A DNA stretch of 64,000 nt from Parapedobacter sp964498395 (lineage in GTDB: Bacteria; Bacteroidota; Bacteroidia; Sphingobacteriales; Sphingobacteriaceae): contig CAZCHE010000004.1 of the NCBI GenBank assembly GCA_964498395.1, forward strand, positions 372,001-436,000, in the 5' to 3' direction. Both the position numbers and the translations under genes were made by a program. The notes beneath the pieces were generated by a model. The model had not been told where the DNA came from. It searched no databases and saw nothing but the letters and a program-made list of their open reading frames with translations. Shown here one piece after another: positions 24,153 through 32,768 of the stretch (the first letter of the stretch is position 1; every line of letters begins with the position of its first letter).

Positions 24153-25154
24153 TCAAACCGCTGTCTCTGGTTTTCGATCTTCCGGCCCTGCAATGTGCCG
24201 GATAATCTGCCGGGCATGTATCCGGGAATTTTCAATAAACCAAAGGTGTGTATTCATCCCTCCACAGACCACACCGGCGAGGAAAAGGCCGGGAATGTTG
24301 GTCTCCATGGTTTCGGGATTATGGAAAGGCTCGCGTGACGCATCATCGGCCAATGAAATGCCAATGCGTTGCAAGAAAGCGAAATTCGGTTGGTATCCGG
24401 TGAGCGCCAATACAAAATCATTCGCGATGGTAACCGGCCCGTCTGGGGTAAGGATATCCACTTCGGTGGGCCTTATTTCGGTAAGTTGACTGTTGAATAA
24501 TGCTTTAACTTCGCCACATGCTATCCGGTTTTCGATGTCTGGCCTTACCCAATATTTCACGCGCGGGCCGATGCCCTCGCCACGTATGACCAAAGTGACT
24601 TCGGCGCCTTTGCGAAATGTTTCCAAAGCGGCATCGATAGAAGAGTTACTGGCTCCCACTACCACTACTTTTTGCCCGGCATAATAATGAGGATCGTTAT
24701 AATAGTGGCTTACTTTGGACAATTGTTCACCATCGATGCCAAGTGTGCACGGGATATCGTAGAATCCTGTAGCGACTACCACGTAGCGGGCCATGTACGT
24801 CGATTTGGAGGTAGTGACCTCAAACAGGTCGCTCCGCTTATGCACCGTCGTCACTTCTTCAAATAAATGAATATTCAGTTCAAATTTTTGTTGTATTCTG
24901 CGGTAGTACTCAAGCGCTTCCGCGCGCCTGGGCTTGGGGTTTGTGGATACAAACGGAACACCCCCTATTTCCAGGCGTTCTGATGTCGAAAAGAACGTCA
25001 TATTTTGCGGATAGTGATAGAGCGAGTTGACGAGGCATCCCTTTTCGACAATGAGGTACGATAGTCCGGCCGATTGGGCCTCGATGCCGCAAGCCAACCC
25101 GATAGGACCGCCGCCAATGATGAGTAGGTCGTAGTGTGTATGAGGTATCTCCAT
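24153..25154 (-). CDS. YpdA-family FAD-dependent thiol-disulfide reductase
   Basis: ATG 25154 (MEIPHTHYDLLIIGGGPIGL) is chosen since a Rossmann FAD motif GGGPIG follows at once; the ATG at 25190 adds 12 residues with no family match. A second nucleotide-binding motif VVVVGASNSSIDAAL binds NAD(P)H. TGYQPNFAFL and IPGLFLAGVVCGGMNTHLWF are typical of YpdA, the putative bacillithiol-disulfide reductase of Firmicutes and Bacteroidota. No CxxC redox pair occurs, as expected for YpdA. The enzyme would be cytosolic and keep the low-molecular-weight thiol reduced. Bacillithiol synthesis genes are not in the window. Confidence 0.85.
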   Translation of the reverse strand: MEIPHTHYDLLIIGGGPIGLACGIEAQSAGLSYLIVEKGCLVNSLYHYPQNMTFFSTSERLEIGGVPFVSTNPKPRRAEALEYYRRIQQKFELNIHLFEEVTTVHKRSDLFEVTTSKSTYMARYVVVATGFYDIPCTLGIDGEQLSKVSHYYNDPHYYAGQKVVVVGASNSSIDAALETFRKGAEVTLVIRGEGIGPRVKYWVRPDIENRIACGEVKALFNSQLTEIRPTEVDILTPDGPVTIANDFVLALTGYQPNFAFLQRIGISLADDASREPFHNPETMETNIPGLFLAGVVCGGMNTHLWFIENSRIHARQIIRHIAGPEDRKPETAV

Positions 25155-25213
25155 GTAGCGCAAAGATACGCGACAGGCGAGCCAAATCAAAATAGGAGAG
25201 ATATCATGGGGCC

Positions 25214-27385
25214 CTAGCCGATTTCTTCCACCCCTTGCCGTTTTATTAGTTTGTCGGCGGATTTATTGAGGTCTACCACGATCCGATTCAAAAAATTGAG
25301 TTGTTCGGTAATGAGTCGTGACTCCGGTGAGTCGATGTTGTTATCGTCAAGGTCAACCGGCGTATCCACTTCGATTTCCCGGAAGTCTTCTTCACCGTCT
25401 TCCGGTTTGAAAAATCGGATGGTCTGTGCAAGTAAAAATAGCGTTTTGCGGATGATTTTAACCTGCTCGCCGGTGAGTGCCGTATTATCGGCCTCTTTGA
25501 CATTGTTAAGGAGCGTCACGGAATACGAGGAGAGGATATGGTTGAAGACCACAAATTTATTCACCTCCTTGGCATTTTTCTGTTTGCTTTTGGGTTCGGT
25601 AATCATGCGCTGGAAAGCCGAGCCCATGTTGGCGGTACTGATGTATACCTCTTTCCGCGCGAGTTTGTACTCCGTAGTGCTGAGGTGTTGGCCAGCAATG
25701 ATCTTCAATGCTTGGGCGAGGTAATTATAATTGGCAACCAGTAGCTTGCGCATGGTGCCCTGCACTTGTGTGCTTTCCCAATTGGGCAGGATGACATAAC
25801 TGGAAAAGAATGCCAAAGCTGATCCGATCAGGGTGTCGATAATTCGTTCCTGGGCGACCACTAAGGTGTTCATGTCGAGGAAGCTGAACAGGATTAAGAT
25901 AAACGGTGTCATGAACATGACGCTCACGATGTAGTTTACCCTAATGAGGCTGTATGTGGCCACCATGAAAAGCAGTAGGAGGATAAAGAGGGTGGTTTCG
26001 TCTTTGATGAGGATTAGGATTAAGGCTCCGCTAATGCCTCCAATAATGGTGCCCACCAATCGTTGGAAATTGCGTTGTTTAGTTAGGCTGAAACCGGGTT
26101 TCAGGATCACCATGATCGTGAGCAATACCCAGTAGCTATGGGTACCGATATTGATCGCCAATGACAAGAGGTATCCAATACCCATGACTACGGCCATCCG
26201 GACAGCGTGCCTAAATAAAGTGGATTCCAACGTGAGGTTTTCCCGCAATTGTTTGACGTCGATTTCTTTATGCTCGATGAATTTGCTGAGATCCGTTTCC
26301 TCTTTACGGAAGGTGTTTTTGGGGTCTAGGTCGAAGTAACTATAGATATTGTTGATCCGCTGTACAAGGTTTCGGACGTTAATAAGTATTTTCTTTAGTG
26401 GGAGCGTATTAATTTGGTGCGTCTTTTCGACCTTGTCGATGGCTGTTCGTATCCTCTCCAAGTCATTTTTGAAGTTGTATAAAGCTTTGGGTCGCCTGTT
26501 GGCATTGACCTGATAGGCAAAATGGTCCAGCTCATTGGCAATCCTCCGGATGGTCAGATGGAAATGCTGGAGCACACCTGTTTGCCCGTATTGTTGTTTG
26601 ATTGAATCATAGTCGTAATGCGTAGCCATACTTTGTTCGAAGAGGTCGACGATGTCCGTAAAGATCAAAATAAGCAAGCGTCCGATTTTGGTAGTATCCC
26701 TAATCAATTTTTTGCCTCTGAACAATAAGTCCCGCACATTGTTCTGGTGTTCACTTACGATGATCTGCTGTTCTATCAACGAGTGATAATTCTTTTCATT
26801 CTCCTGTTTGACATCATAAAAATTGGCCTTGATGTGGATATAATCGGCTACGTTGCGGATAGACTCCGCAAGTTCCTGCTGTGCCTGCCGGTAGGGCCGC
26901 ACCTGGTAAAGTGATAGGCTCAGCAGCATATACCACACACAGCCGACCAAGAGGTAGGAAGTATGTGTAATCACTTCTATGAACGACTCGCCGAAGGTAT
27001 CGATGTTGAGTATCATGACCAAGATGGCCATGGTACCTACAGATGATGCCCGTGCACCGTATACGGCAAACATGGAGAACAGGAAACTCAGTGCCATGAT
27101 GACCAATGTGAGTAGCAAGGGAAGGCCATTGACCAAATTGGTGATCAGCGCGGACACCAACACCGCTATGGTACAATACAGCATGCCATTTCTTCGGTGG
27201 TTTAATGGTCCGGGGGTATCGGATAGCCCCACTACCAATGCACCTAAGGAAATCGTTAGCCCGGTTTGGAGATCGCCTAATAAAGAGAAAACGAGGGCAG
27301 GGATAAGGGTTCCGAACGTGATACGCAAACCATCGGCAAAATACTGGCTATAGAAGAAATTCCCGATTTCCTGCGTCTTTTTCAT
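25214..27385 (-). CDS. FUSC-family inner-membrane transporter-like protein
   Basis: From ATG 27385 (MKKTQEIGNFFYSQYF) the product has 723 residues. It has two blocks of five to six membrane helices (about 25-155 and 385-520), each followed by a large soluble domain. This duplicated layout is that of the FUSC (fusaric acid resistance/YccS) superfamily, thought to export aromatic acids or other metabolites. An upstream ATG at 27406 overlaps the predicted promoter and is rejected. It is separated from the YpdA gene by 59 bp and may be transcribed with it. Confidence 0.85.
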   Translation of the reverse strand: MKKTQEIGNFFYSQYFADGLRITFGTLIPALVFSLLGDLQTGLTISLGALVVGLSDTPGPLNHRRNGMLYCTIAVLVSALITNLVNGLPLLLTLVIMALSFLFSMFAVYGARASSVGTMAILVMILNIDTFGESFIEVITHTSYLLVGCVWYMLLSLSLYQVRPYRQAQQELAESIRNVADYIHIKANFYDVKQENEKNYHSLIEQQIIVSEHQNNVRDLLFRGKKLIRDTTKIGRLLILIFTDIVDLFEQSMATHYDYDSIKQQYGQTGVLQHFHLTIRRIANELDHFAYQVNANRRPKALYNFKNDLERIRTAIDKVEKTHQINTLPLKKILINVRNLVQRINNIYSYFDLDPKNTFRKEETDLSKFIEHKEIDVKQLRENLTLESTLFRHAVRMAVVMGIGYLLSLAINIGTHSYWVLLTIMVILKPGFSLTKQRNFQRLVGTIIGGISGALILILIKDETTLFILLLLFMVATYSLIRVNYIVSVMFMTPFILILFSFLDMNTLVVAQERIIDTLIGSALAFFSSYVILPNWESTQVQGTMRKLLVANYNYLAQALKIIAGQHLSTTEYKLARKEVYISTANMGSAFQRMITEPKSKQKNAKEVNKFVVFNHILSSYSVTLLNNVKEADNTALTGEQVKIIRKTLFLLAQTIRFFKPEDGEEDFREIEVDTPVDLDDNNIDSPESRLITEQLNFLNRIVVDLNKSADKLIKRQGVEEIG

Positions 27386-27405
27386 GCATAGACCGATGGT
27401 GAACA

Positions 27406-27437
27406 CAAAGGTACAGAAAAGGATGGTGATGACGAAA
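27406..27437 (-). promoter_or_regulatory. Promoter candidate for the FUSC gene
   Basis: On the minus strand, TTTCG (around 27434-27438) is followed about 20 bp later by TACCTTTG (27413-27406), a full match to the TAnnTTTG -7 element. It lies 21 bp before ATG 27385 and supports that start. Confidence 0.4.
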
Positions 27438-27573
27438 ATTACCTAGTAGTGAGTATATGAACAGGTTTACCACCTCGCTAGTTTTGTGTGGTCAACCGAG
27501 ATGACTGCTGTCTTTTGATTTCAAACGCAAAATAGCACTTAAACAATTCATAAAAATCGATTTACAAAAAACA

Positions 27574-28257
27574 ATGAAAACGAAAACTACCTTATCCATG
27601 ATCTCCCTGTTCGCGATCACCTTATTGGGTGTACTATCGCCGGTTTATGCTCAAAAGGCCAAAGACCGAACCATTACCATCAGCACAGAAAGCGGGAGCA
27701 GTTTTTTTGTTGATGGCAACCAGGTGACGGCACCTGCCAAAATCAAGATCCCCAAGTATGCGACGGTTAATGTACGCGTAGAAAAGGTGGGTTTTGTGAC
27801 CGAAATCCGGAACTACGAGAACAATGGCATGAATATTATCCCCAAAACAGACTTCATCCAACTAACAAAAGATGAAGCGTATGAAAATTCATTTGTTACG
27901 AATCTAGCAAACCAAGACATTGATATCCGGCCAGCAAGGGGGCAAGAGGAGTCTTGGATATTGCTTAACCGCATCGTGACCGGGTCTTTTGATGTCATCG
28001 CCATCATGGATAAAGCGACCGGTTACATGGCTACTGCTTGGTCAGCCAAGGCGTTTAACTCAGGGGTGGTGCGTACGCGGCTGATTATCAAAACAAGTAA
28101 TAGTAATCCGCTGGAATATAAGGCTAAATTGGTGTCAGAGATTGCTCCTCCGGGTACCAGTGTAAATTCGGATGAATCATTCAGGAGATGGGATAGAGTA
28201 TTGAGGACGTATGAAAATGTAGTGCCTGACCTGCAAAGCCGTTTAAATGTTAACTAA
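27574..28257 (+). CDS. Exported protein, PEGA-like N-terminus, unknown function
   Basis: The 227-residue product has a signal peptide (MISLFAITLLGVLSPVYAQ). After it, ISTESGSSFFVDGNQVTAPA and KIKIPKYATVNVRVEKVGFV resemble PEGA-type surface domains that decorate sugar-binding or S-layer proteins. The remaining 120 residues match nothing recognised. It starts 40 bp before an outer-membrane barrel gene in the same direction and may form a periplasm/outer-membrane pair with it. Confidence 0.6.
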   Translation: MKTKTTLSMISLFAITLLGVLSPVYAQKAKDRTITISTESGSSFFVDGNQVTAPAKIKIPKYATVNVRVEKVGFVTEIRNYENNGMNIIPKTDFIQLTKDEAYENSFVTNLANQDIDIRPARGQEESWILLNRIVTGSFDVIAIMDKATGYMATAWSAKAFNSGVVRTRLIIKTSNSNPLEYKAKLVSEIAPPGTSVNSDESFRRWDRVLRTYENVVPDLQSRLNVN

Positions 28258-28297
28258 TTTTATCACTTAAATTCAACCATCATTAATTGAAATTACC

Positions 28298-29077
28298 ATG
28301 AAAATATTTCTGAAGTTTGGCGCCATGTTGTCCTTGGCATTGGTTACCGGTTTTTCCTATGCGCAACAGGCCACTGTCGTCGGAAGGGGCCAATATAATG
28401 AATCTGACTACGGACGTTTCTACATACGGCTAGGGGTAAATCTTCCACAGGGGCATTTCAAAAACAAATTTGACCCTACGATTCCGATATATGAGAATAT
28501 TGGAACGCGAGGGGGGATACAGGCCGGAACGGGAGCAAACCTCGAATTGGGGAGGTATTTTTTCTTGCATGCTGAGCCCATCAACGACCTATTTAAGGTA
28601 GGCCTTGATGCGACATTCCTTTCCGTCGGGTACAACCAGTTCGACTGGGGAGCGATGGACAATACGGTCGACATGGACAAATTCGACGTTTTAACTGCCG
28701 GCGTGAAATTAGGTCCCGTGGTTTCATTTAATGTCATCGACGATTTCTACGCGGATGTGTTTGCCAAGATTGCTCCTACCATGCTAGCGTCCACGTCTGG
28801 CTTTCCGGAGTTTTATGAGGAGGATGTTGCTGGCAACTATGAAGAATTTTACTTCCATGACGCTGAGTCGCCGATTGTCTTCGGGTGGCAAAGCGATTTT
28901 GGCGTAAACCTGCGGTACAGAAAGGTTACCCTGACGTTGAGTCATGTTTCCGGGTCGTTTAATATCACGCCTTATTACTATCGCTACAATGCGACAACAG
29001 ACGAAGAGTTTGACGGGTCTTTCGAACAAAAAATGCCCGTGGCTAATTTCCAAGTCAAGTTAGGTATTCAATTCTAA
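28298..29077 (+). CDS. Outer-membrane beta-barrel protein
   Basis: The 259-residue product has a signal peptide (LSLALVTGFSYAQ), alternating amphipathic strands with abundant Gly, Tyr and Phe, and a C-terminal aromatic residue (FQVKLGIQF), the hallmark of an outer-membrane porin-like barrel. A run of acidic residues (FYEEDVAGNYEEFYFHDAE) may form a loop. No family name is supported. It is the second gene of a likely two-gene operon that ends at the terminator at 29258-29305. Confidence 0.68.
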   Translation: MKIFLKFGAMLSLALVTGFSYAQQATVVGRGQYNESDYGRFYIRLGVNLPQGHFKNKFDPTIPIYENIGTRGGIQAGTGANLELGRYFFLHAEPINDLFKVGLDATFLSVGYNQFDWGAMDNTVDMDKFDVLTAGVKLGPVVSFNVIDDFYADVFAKIAPTMLASTSGFPEFYEEDVAGNYEEFYFHDAESPIVFGWQSDFGVNLRYRKVTLTLSHVSGSFNITPYYYRYNATTDEEFDGSFEQKMPVANFQVKLGIQF

Positions 29078-29257
29078 AGGGCCGGATGTGTCATAATGCC
29101 AGATTATCGGCCATGATCTTTGCTTTATTGGGCGCAGCGGATGCAAGATAGATAAGCGCGATGTCTGAAAGCGAAAACATCTGTATGCGGGTATTGCAGG
29201 AGCAAGAACGGTGTATGGGTGGAGATGAGATAACCCTTTAACATGATAACCTCAGAT

Positions 29258-29305
29258 AGAGCAATTTCCTAACGTTGAGTTGATCAACATAGGAGATGCT
29301 CTTTT
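29258..29305 (+). terminator. Rho-independent terminator in a 369-bp gene-free stretch
   Basis: AGAGCA...TCCTAACGTTGA (29258-29278) pairs with TCAACATAGGA...TGCTCT (29284-29302) with small internal bulges; TTTT follows. The 369-bp gap between the barrel gene and the histidine kinase gene (29078-29446) holds this hairpin and the -7 element at 29391; nothing else is seen. Confidence 0.6.
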
Positions 29306-29390
29306 CTGGTGATTAGTCTGCCGAACAGGCTATCGGATCAATACATTGTTCGATTTTGCCAAATTCCACTTAAAATTGCATATTCTTTTA

Positions 29391-29398
29391 TACATTTG
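29391..29398 (+). promoter_or_regulatory. -7 element for the histidine kinase gene
   Basis: TACATTTG matches TAnnTTTG exactly and is 49 bp before the ATG at 29447. A -33 TTTG at the normal spacing is not evident. Confidence 0.4.
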
Positions 29399-29446
29399 GA
29401 GTAACCGTTTTTCAGTTTAATCCTCATACGTGTTTTAAGATCCTAA

Positions 29447-31711
29447 ATGCTACATCCTATACTTGTTTTTCTCATGCATTGTCGCCGAAATATTATCTGT
29501 ACTGGTTTAATGATTTCCCTTTTTGTACTGGCTTCTGTTCAGGTTGGTTTTTGCCAATCGCCGCCAAATATGGAAAGGGAGATTGACAGCCTGACCCGCC
29601 TACTATCACGTGAAAAGGATGAGGGGAAGCGCTTGGAATTGATTCTGAAACGGGCGCTTGTATACCCTGTGGATCGGTATGAGCAATCATTGGCGGAGAT
29701 AAACGAAGTACTGGACGCAAGTGAGCGGAATGGAGATCGGCGTCGAATTGCTAAGAGTTACATAACTCTTGGCAATCTCCACCATAAAAATCGACGGTTC
29801 CAGGAAGCATTGTCCTACGATTCAATAGCCTTAGCTAAGGCTATTAAACACGGTTTTATAAAGGAACAGGCTTTGGCTTATGCCAACATTGGCAGGGAAT
29901 ATTATGCTGCCAACATACTCTCGTTAGGCCAAGAAAACTATGAAAAAGCGTTGGAACTAGAGTTGTCTTTGGCGGATGGGGATTCAAATGGTATTGCCAT
30001 ATTGTGCAACCAATTGGGAATTATTAACAGGATATTGGGTGAATTCAATAAGTCGATTGATTATCTGGACAAGGGCATTGAACTCGCTGAAGGCGGAAAG
30101 GATCAACGACTGTTGGTGTTATTGTACATGAATAAGGCCAATACGTTGGTGGAAACCAGTCGTTTTGACGATGCAATAGCCTTACATATGAAGAGCATTC
30201 ATTTGCGGGAACGACTTCGCGACAGCGTTGGCCTCGCTCAATCATTCAATAACTTGGCAATCCTTTTTCGACGAAATACTGAATACGACAAAGCTATCGC
30301 CTACCTACAGAAGGCTCGTGAAATTGACTTAAAATTTAACAATAAGAGAGGGTTAGGACTTAATTCTTCAAATATTGCTATTAATTATATTGAAAAGCAA
30401 CAGTTGGATTCCGTAGCTTTTTTTTTCGAGGACGCGATTTCCTATTTTAAGGAAGCTTCTGATATTAGGGGGCAGGGCTTGGCACAACACAATTACGGCA
30501 AATTCTTATTGGATCAAGGTCGGTACGAAGACGCAGAAAAAAGAATGTTGCAAGCGCTTGAAATTCGCAAGGGCATGGGCTCTGTTACCGAAATAGGCAG
30601 TACTTCCGCCAACTTGGGGAAGTTGAAAATGATGCAAGGTGATCTGGATGCTGCCCAAAGCTACCTGCAAGAGGCCGAAAGCCTGCTGGATACCACTCAA
30701 ACGACTAACTACCTCTTGGATATTTACGTATACCAACGGGATTTGCACGAACAGCGGGGAGACTTTAAGCGGGCTTACGATTATCAAAAGAAAGTCCTCG
30801 AAATCGAACGACAAAAATTTATCGAAGATGCGCGGGTAAACGCATTAAAGGCGGATTCCAAGTATGAGTTAGAAAAACGAGATCTACAGTTAACCCTCGA
30901 ACGGGAAAAGGCACGGGAGAGCCGACTGGTATCCTTCTTTGTGTTTGCCGTTATCATTTTAGTATTGGCCGCTCTGTCATTCGTGTTGTTGTTGCGTTGG
31001 AGGCAATCAAAGGAACGCCACAATGCCCAACTACAACTCCTGGCACAGCGGCAGCGTATTGAGACGTCGAAAGCGTTAAGGCAAGCGGAGGAAGAAGAGC
31101 GGAAGCGTATAGCAAGCAAATTGCACGATGAAGTAGGTGCGCTGCTTTCGGTAGCCAAGCTAAATATTGATCAACTGGAAAAAGACTTGTTTGTGGCCGA
31201 CAGCGGGGCGACTATCAAATTAGTGACAGCGCAAAAGCTGTTGGGTGATGTCAGCGACACCGTGAGGGGCATCAGCCATACGCTGATGCCTGTCGCCATG
31301 GAAAAGTATGGCCTAAAAGCGGCTTTACTCGATTTGATCAATGCGATAAATTCGTCCGGGAAACTCAAAATAGAGGAGGTGATTGAGGGACTGGAAGATA
31401 CCGGATCCTGGAGCGAGGATTTCCAACTAGGGCTGTACCGCATTGTCCAGGAAATCCTCAATAACATCATCAAACACGCCCAAGCCTCCCATGTGTTGGT
31501 GCAAATCATCAACTTGGATAACGCTGTTACGATTTACATGGAAGACAATGGCAAAGGCTTTGATGATGCCGAAAAAAGAGAAGGATTGGGACTTAGGCTA
31601 TTGAAAAGTAACATCGAATACCTTAACGGTGTTATCGAGATAAATGGACAGAAAAACAAAGGTACTTTCGTGCTTATTGAAGTGCCGTTGGAAAAGACCA
31701 TTATTTCGTAG
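29447..31711 (+). CDS. TPR-containing sensor histidine kinase (HisKA_3 type)
   Basis: The 754-residue protein has an N-terminal signal segment (TGLMISLFVLASVQVGFCQ), about seven TPR repeats (roughly 60-450), one transmembrane helix (SFFVFAVIILVLAALSFVLLL, about 490-513), then a HisKA_3 dimerisation domain with the phospho-accepting His in ASKLHDEVGALL, and a HATPase_c domain (NNIIKHAQ; DNGKGFD; GLGLRLLKSNIEYL). This is the DesK/NarX class that autophosphorylates and passes phosphate to LuxR-type regulators. A second ATG at 29474 also gives the signal segment. The response regulator follows after 124 bp. The TPRs are probably periplasmic and sense a protein or peptide; the signal is unknown. 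Confidence 0.93.
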   Translation: MLHPILVFLMHCRRNIICTGLMISLFVLASVQVGFCQSPPNMEREIDSLTRLLSREKDEGKRLELILKRALVYPVDRYEQSLAEINEVLDASERNGDRRRIAKSYITLGNLHHKNRRFQEALSYDSIALAKAIKHGFIKEQALAYANIGREYYAANILSLGQENYEKALELELSLADGDSNGIAILCNQLGIINRILGEFNKSIDYLDKGIELAEGGKDQRLLVLLYMNKANTLVETSRFDDAIALHMKSIHLRERLRDSVGLAQSFNNLAILFRRNTEYDKAIAYLQKAREIDLKFNNKRGLGLNSSNIAINYIEKQQLDSVAFFFEDAISYFKEASDIRGQGLAQHNYGKFLLDQGRYEDAEKRMLQALEIRKGMGSVTEIGSTSANLGKLKMMQGDLDAAQSYLQEAESLLDTTQTTNYLLDIYVYQRDLHEQRGDFKRAYDYQKKVLEIERQKFIEDARVNALKADSKYELEKRDLQLTLEREKARESRLVSFFVFAVIILVLAALSFVLLLRWRQSKERHNAQLQLLAQRQRIETSKALRQAEEEERKRIASKLHDEVGALLSVAKLNIDQLEKDLFVADSGATIKLVTAQKLLGDVSDTVRGISHTLMPVAMEKYGLKAALLDLINAINSSGKLKIEEVIEGLEDTGSWSEDFQLGLYRIVQEILNNIIKHAQASHVLVQIINLDNAVTIYMEDNGKGFDDAEKREGLGLRLLKSNIEYLNGVIEINGQKNKGTFVLIEVPLEKTIIS

Positions 31712-31835
31712 TCATTCTTTATACGGCAGCCTCGTTATTTTCAAAACGTTTCGATTTTGGTTGCAGTAATTGCAAAAAAATGATAGTATTGTGCTGTCGT
31801 AACTACCGTGACCTAGAAAGAGCTTAACCACTGCC

Positions 31836-32477
31836 ATGAAGATACGCGTATTAATAGCCGATGACCACCCCATAGTTGTACAGGGTATCCAAGATGTATT
31901 AGAAAAAAGCAAACAGTTTATCGTTTTAGAAACATTCAATGATGGTAAGTCGTTATTACAGTCTCCATCACTTGCGGAAGCCGAGGTACTATTGCTAGAC
32001 TTGAATATGCCAAAAACCGATGGGTTGCAAGTTTTGCAGGAGATCAAAAAAAAGGACTTGCCGCTCAAAATCATTGTGATCACCAGTTATTATTCATCCC
32101 AACTGGCTGAGCAATGTAAAGAGATGGGAGTTGAAGGTTATTTGGTCAAATCAGAAGAATTGAGCAGCTTGGTGGATAATATACAATCGATATTGGGCGG
32201 AAAGCTGGTGTTTCCTGATTTTTCTCTACCCACCCCAGAGATAGAAAATGACTTTTCCTATTTTGATGAGTTTTTGAAAAAATATAAACTTACGAAGCGG
32301 GAAGTCGAAATCATCCGTTTAGTTTGCAGCGACCACAGTTCAAAAGAAATCGCCGATAAATTGTTCCTGTCCACATTTACCGTGCAAACCCATCGGCGAA
32401 ACATCGTTAAGAAGCTGGGGCTAGACGACTCTAGGATATCACTGTATCGATTTGCTATTGAAAATGCCATTATTTAA
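31836..32477 (+). CDS. LuxR/NarL-family response regulator
   Basis: The 213-residue product has a receiver domain (about 3-120) with phospho-acceptor Asp in LLLDLNMPKTDGL and acidic DDHP at the start, then a helix-turn-helix LuxR domain (LTKREVEIIRLV, SSKEIADKLFLSTFTVQTHR). It is the expected partner of the histidine kinase just upstream. It probably binds DNA as a dimer; its own targets are not evident here. No gene follows directly: 291 bp separate it from ppc. Confidence 0.95.
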   Translation: MKIRVLIADDHPIVVQGIQDVLEKSKQFIVLETFNDGKSLLQSPSLAEAEVLLLDLNMPKTDGLQVLQEIKKKDLPLKIIVITSYYSSQLAEQCKEMGVEGYLVKSEELSSLVDNIQSILGGKLVFPDFSLPTPEIENDFSYFDEFLKKYKLTKREVEIIRLVCSDHSSKEIADKLFLSTFTVQTHRRNIVKKLGLDDSRISLYRFAIENAII

Positions 32478-32768
32478 GGGTTGGCATCAGGTTTAGCGAT
32501 TGATTCCATAAGCCCAACAAACTTCCCCTTCTTTCCGTTGCATCAATCAGGCCTACTTTTGCCGAGGTGCGCTATTAAACAATTGTAAAATTGATTTTTT
32601 GTTAATATTTTGATTAAATTATTGTTATTATTTCAAAATTAAAACCATTTTTTTGATATATTGTGTATATATTTGACGGTTTGATGATGTCGTGTGCAAG
32701 ATGCCGTAGTGGTTTTCACGCATATTTACATCGCTAAACCCTATATTAGTTTTTTATATTTCCACCGT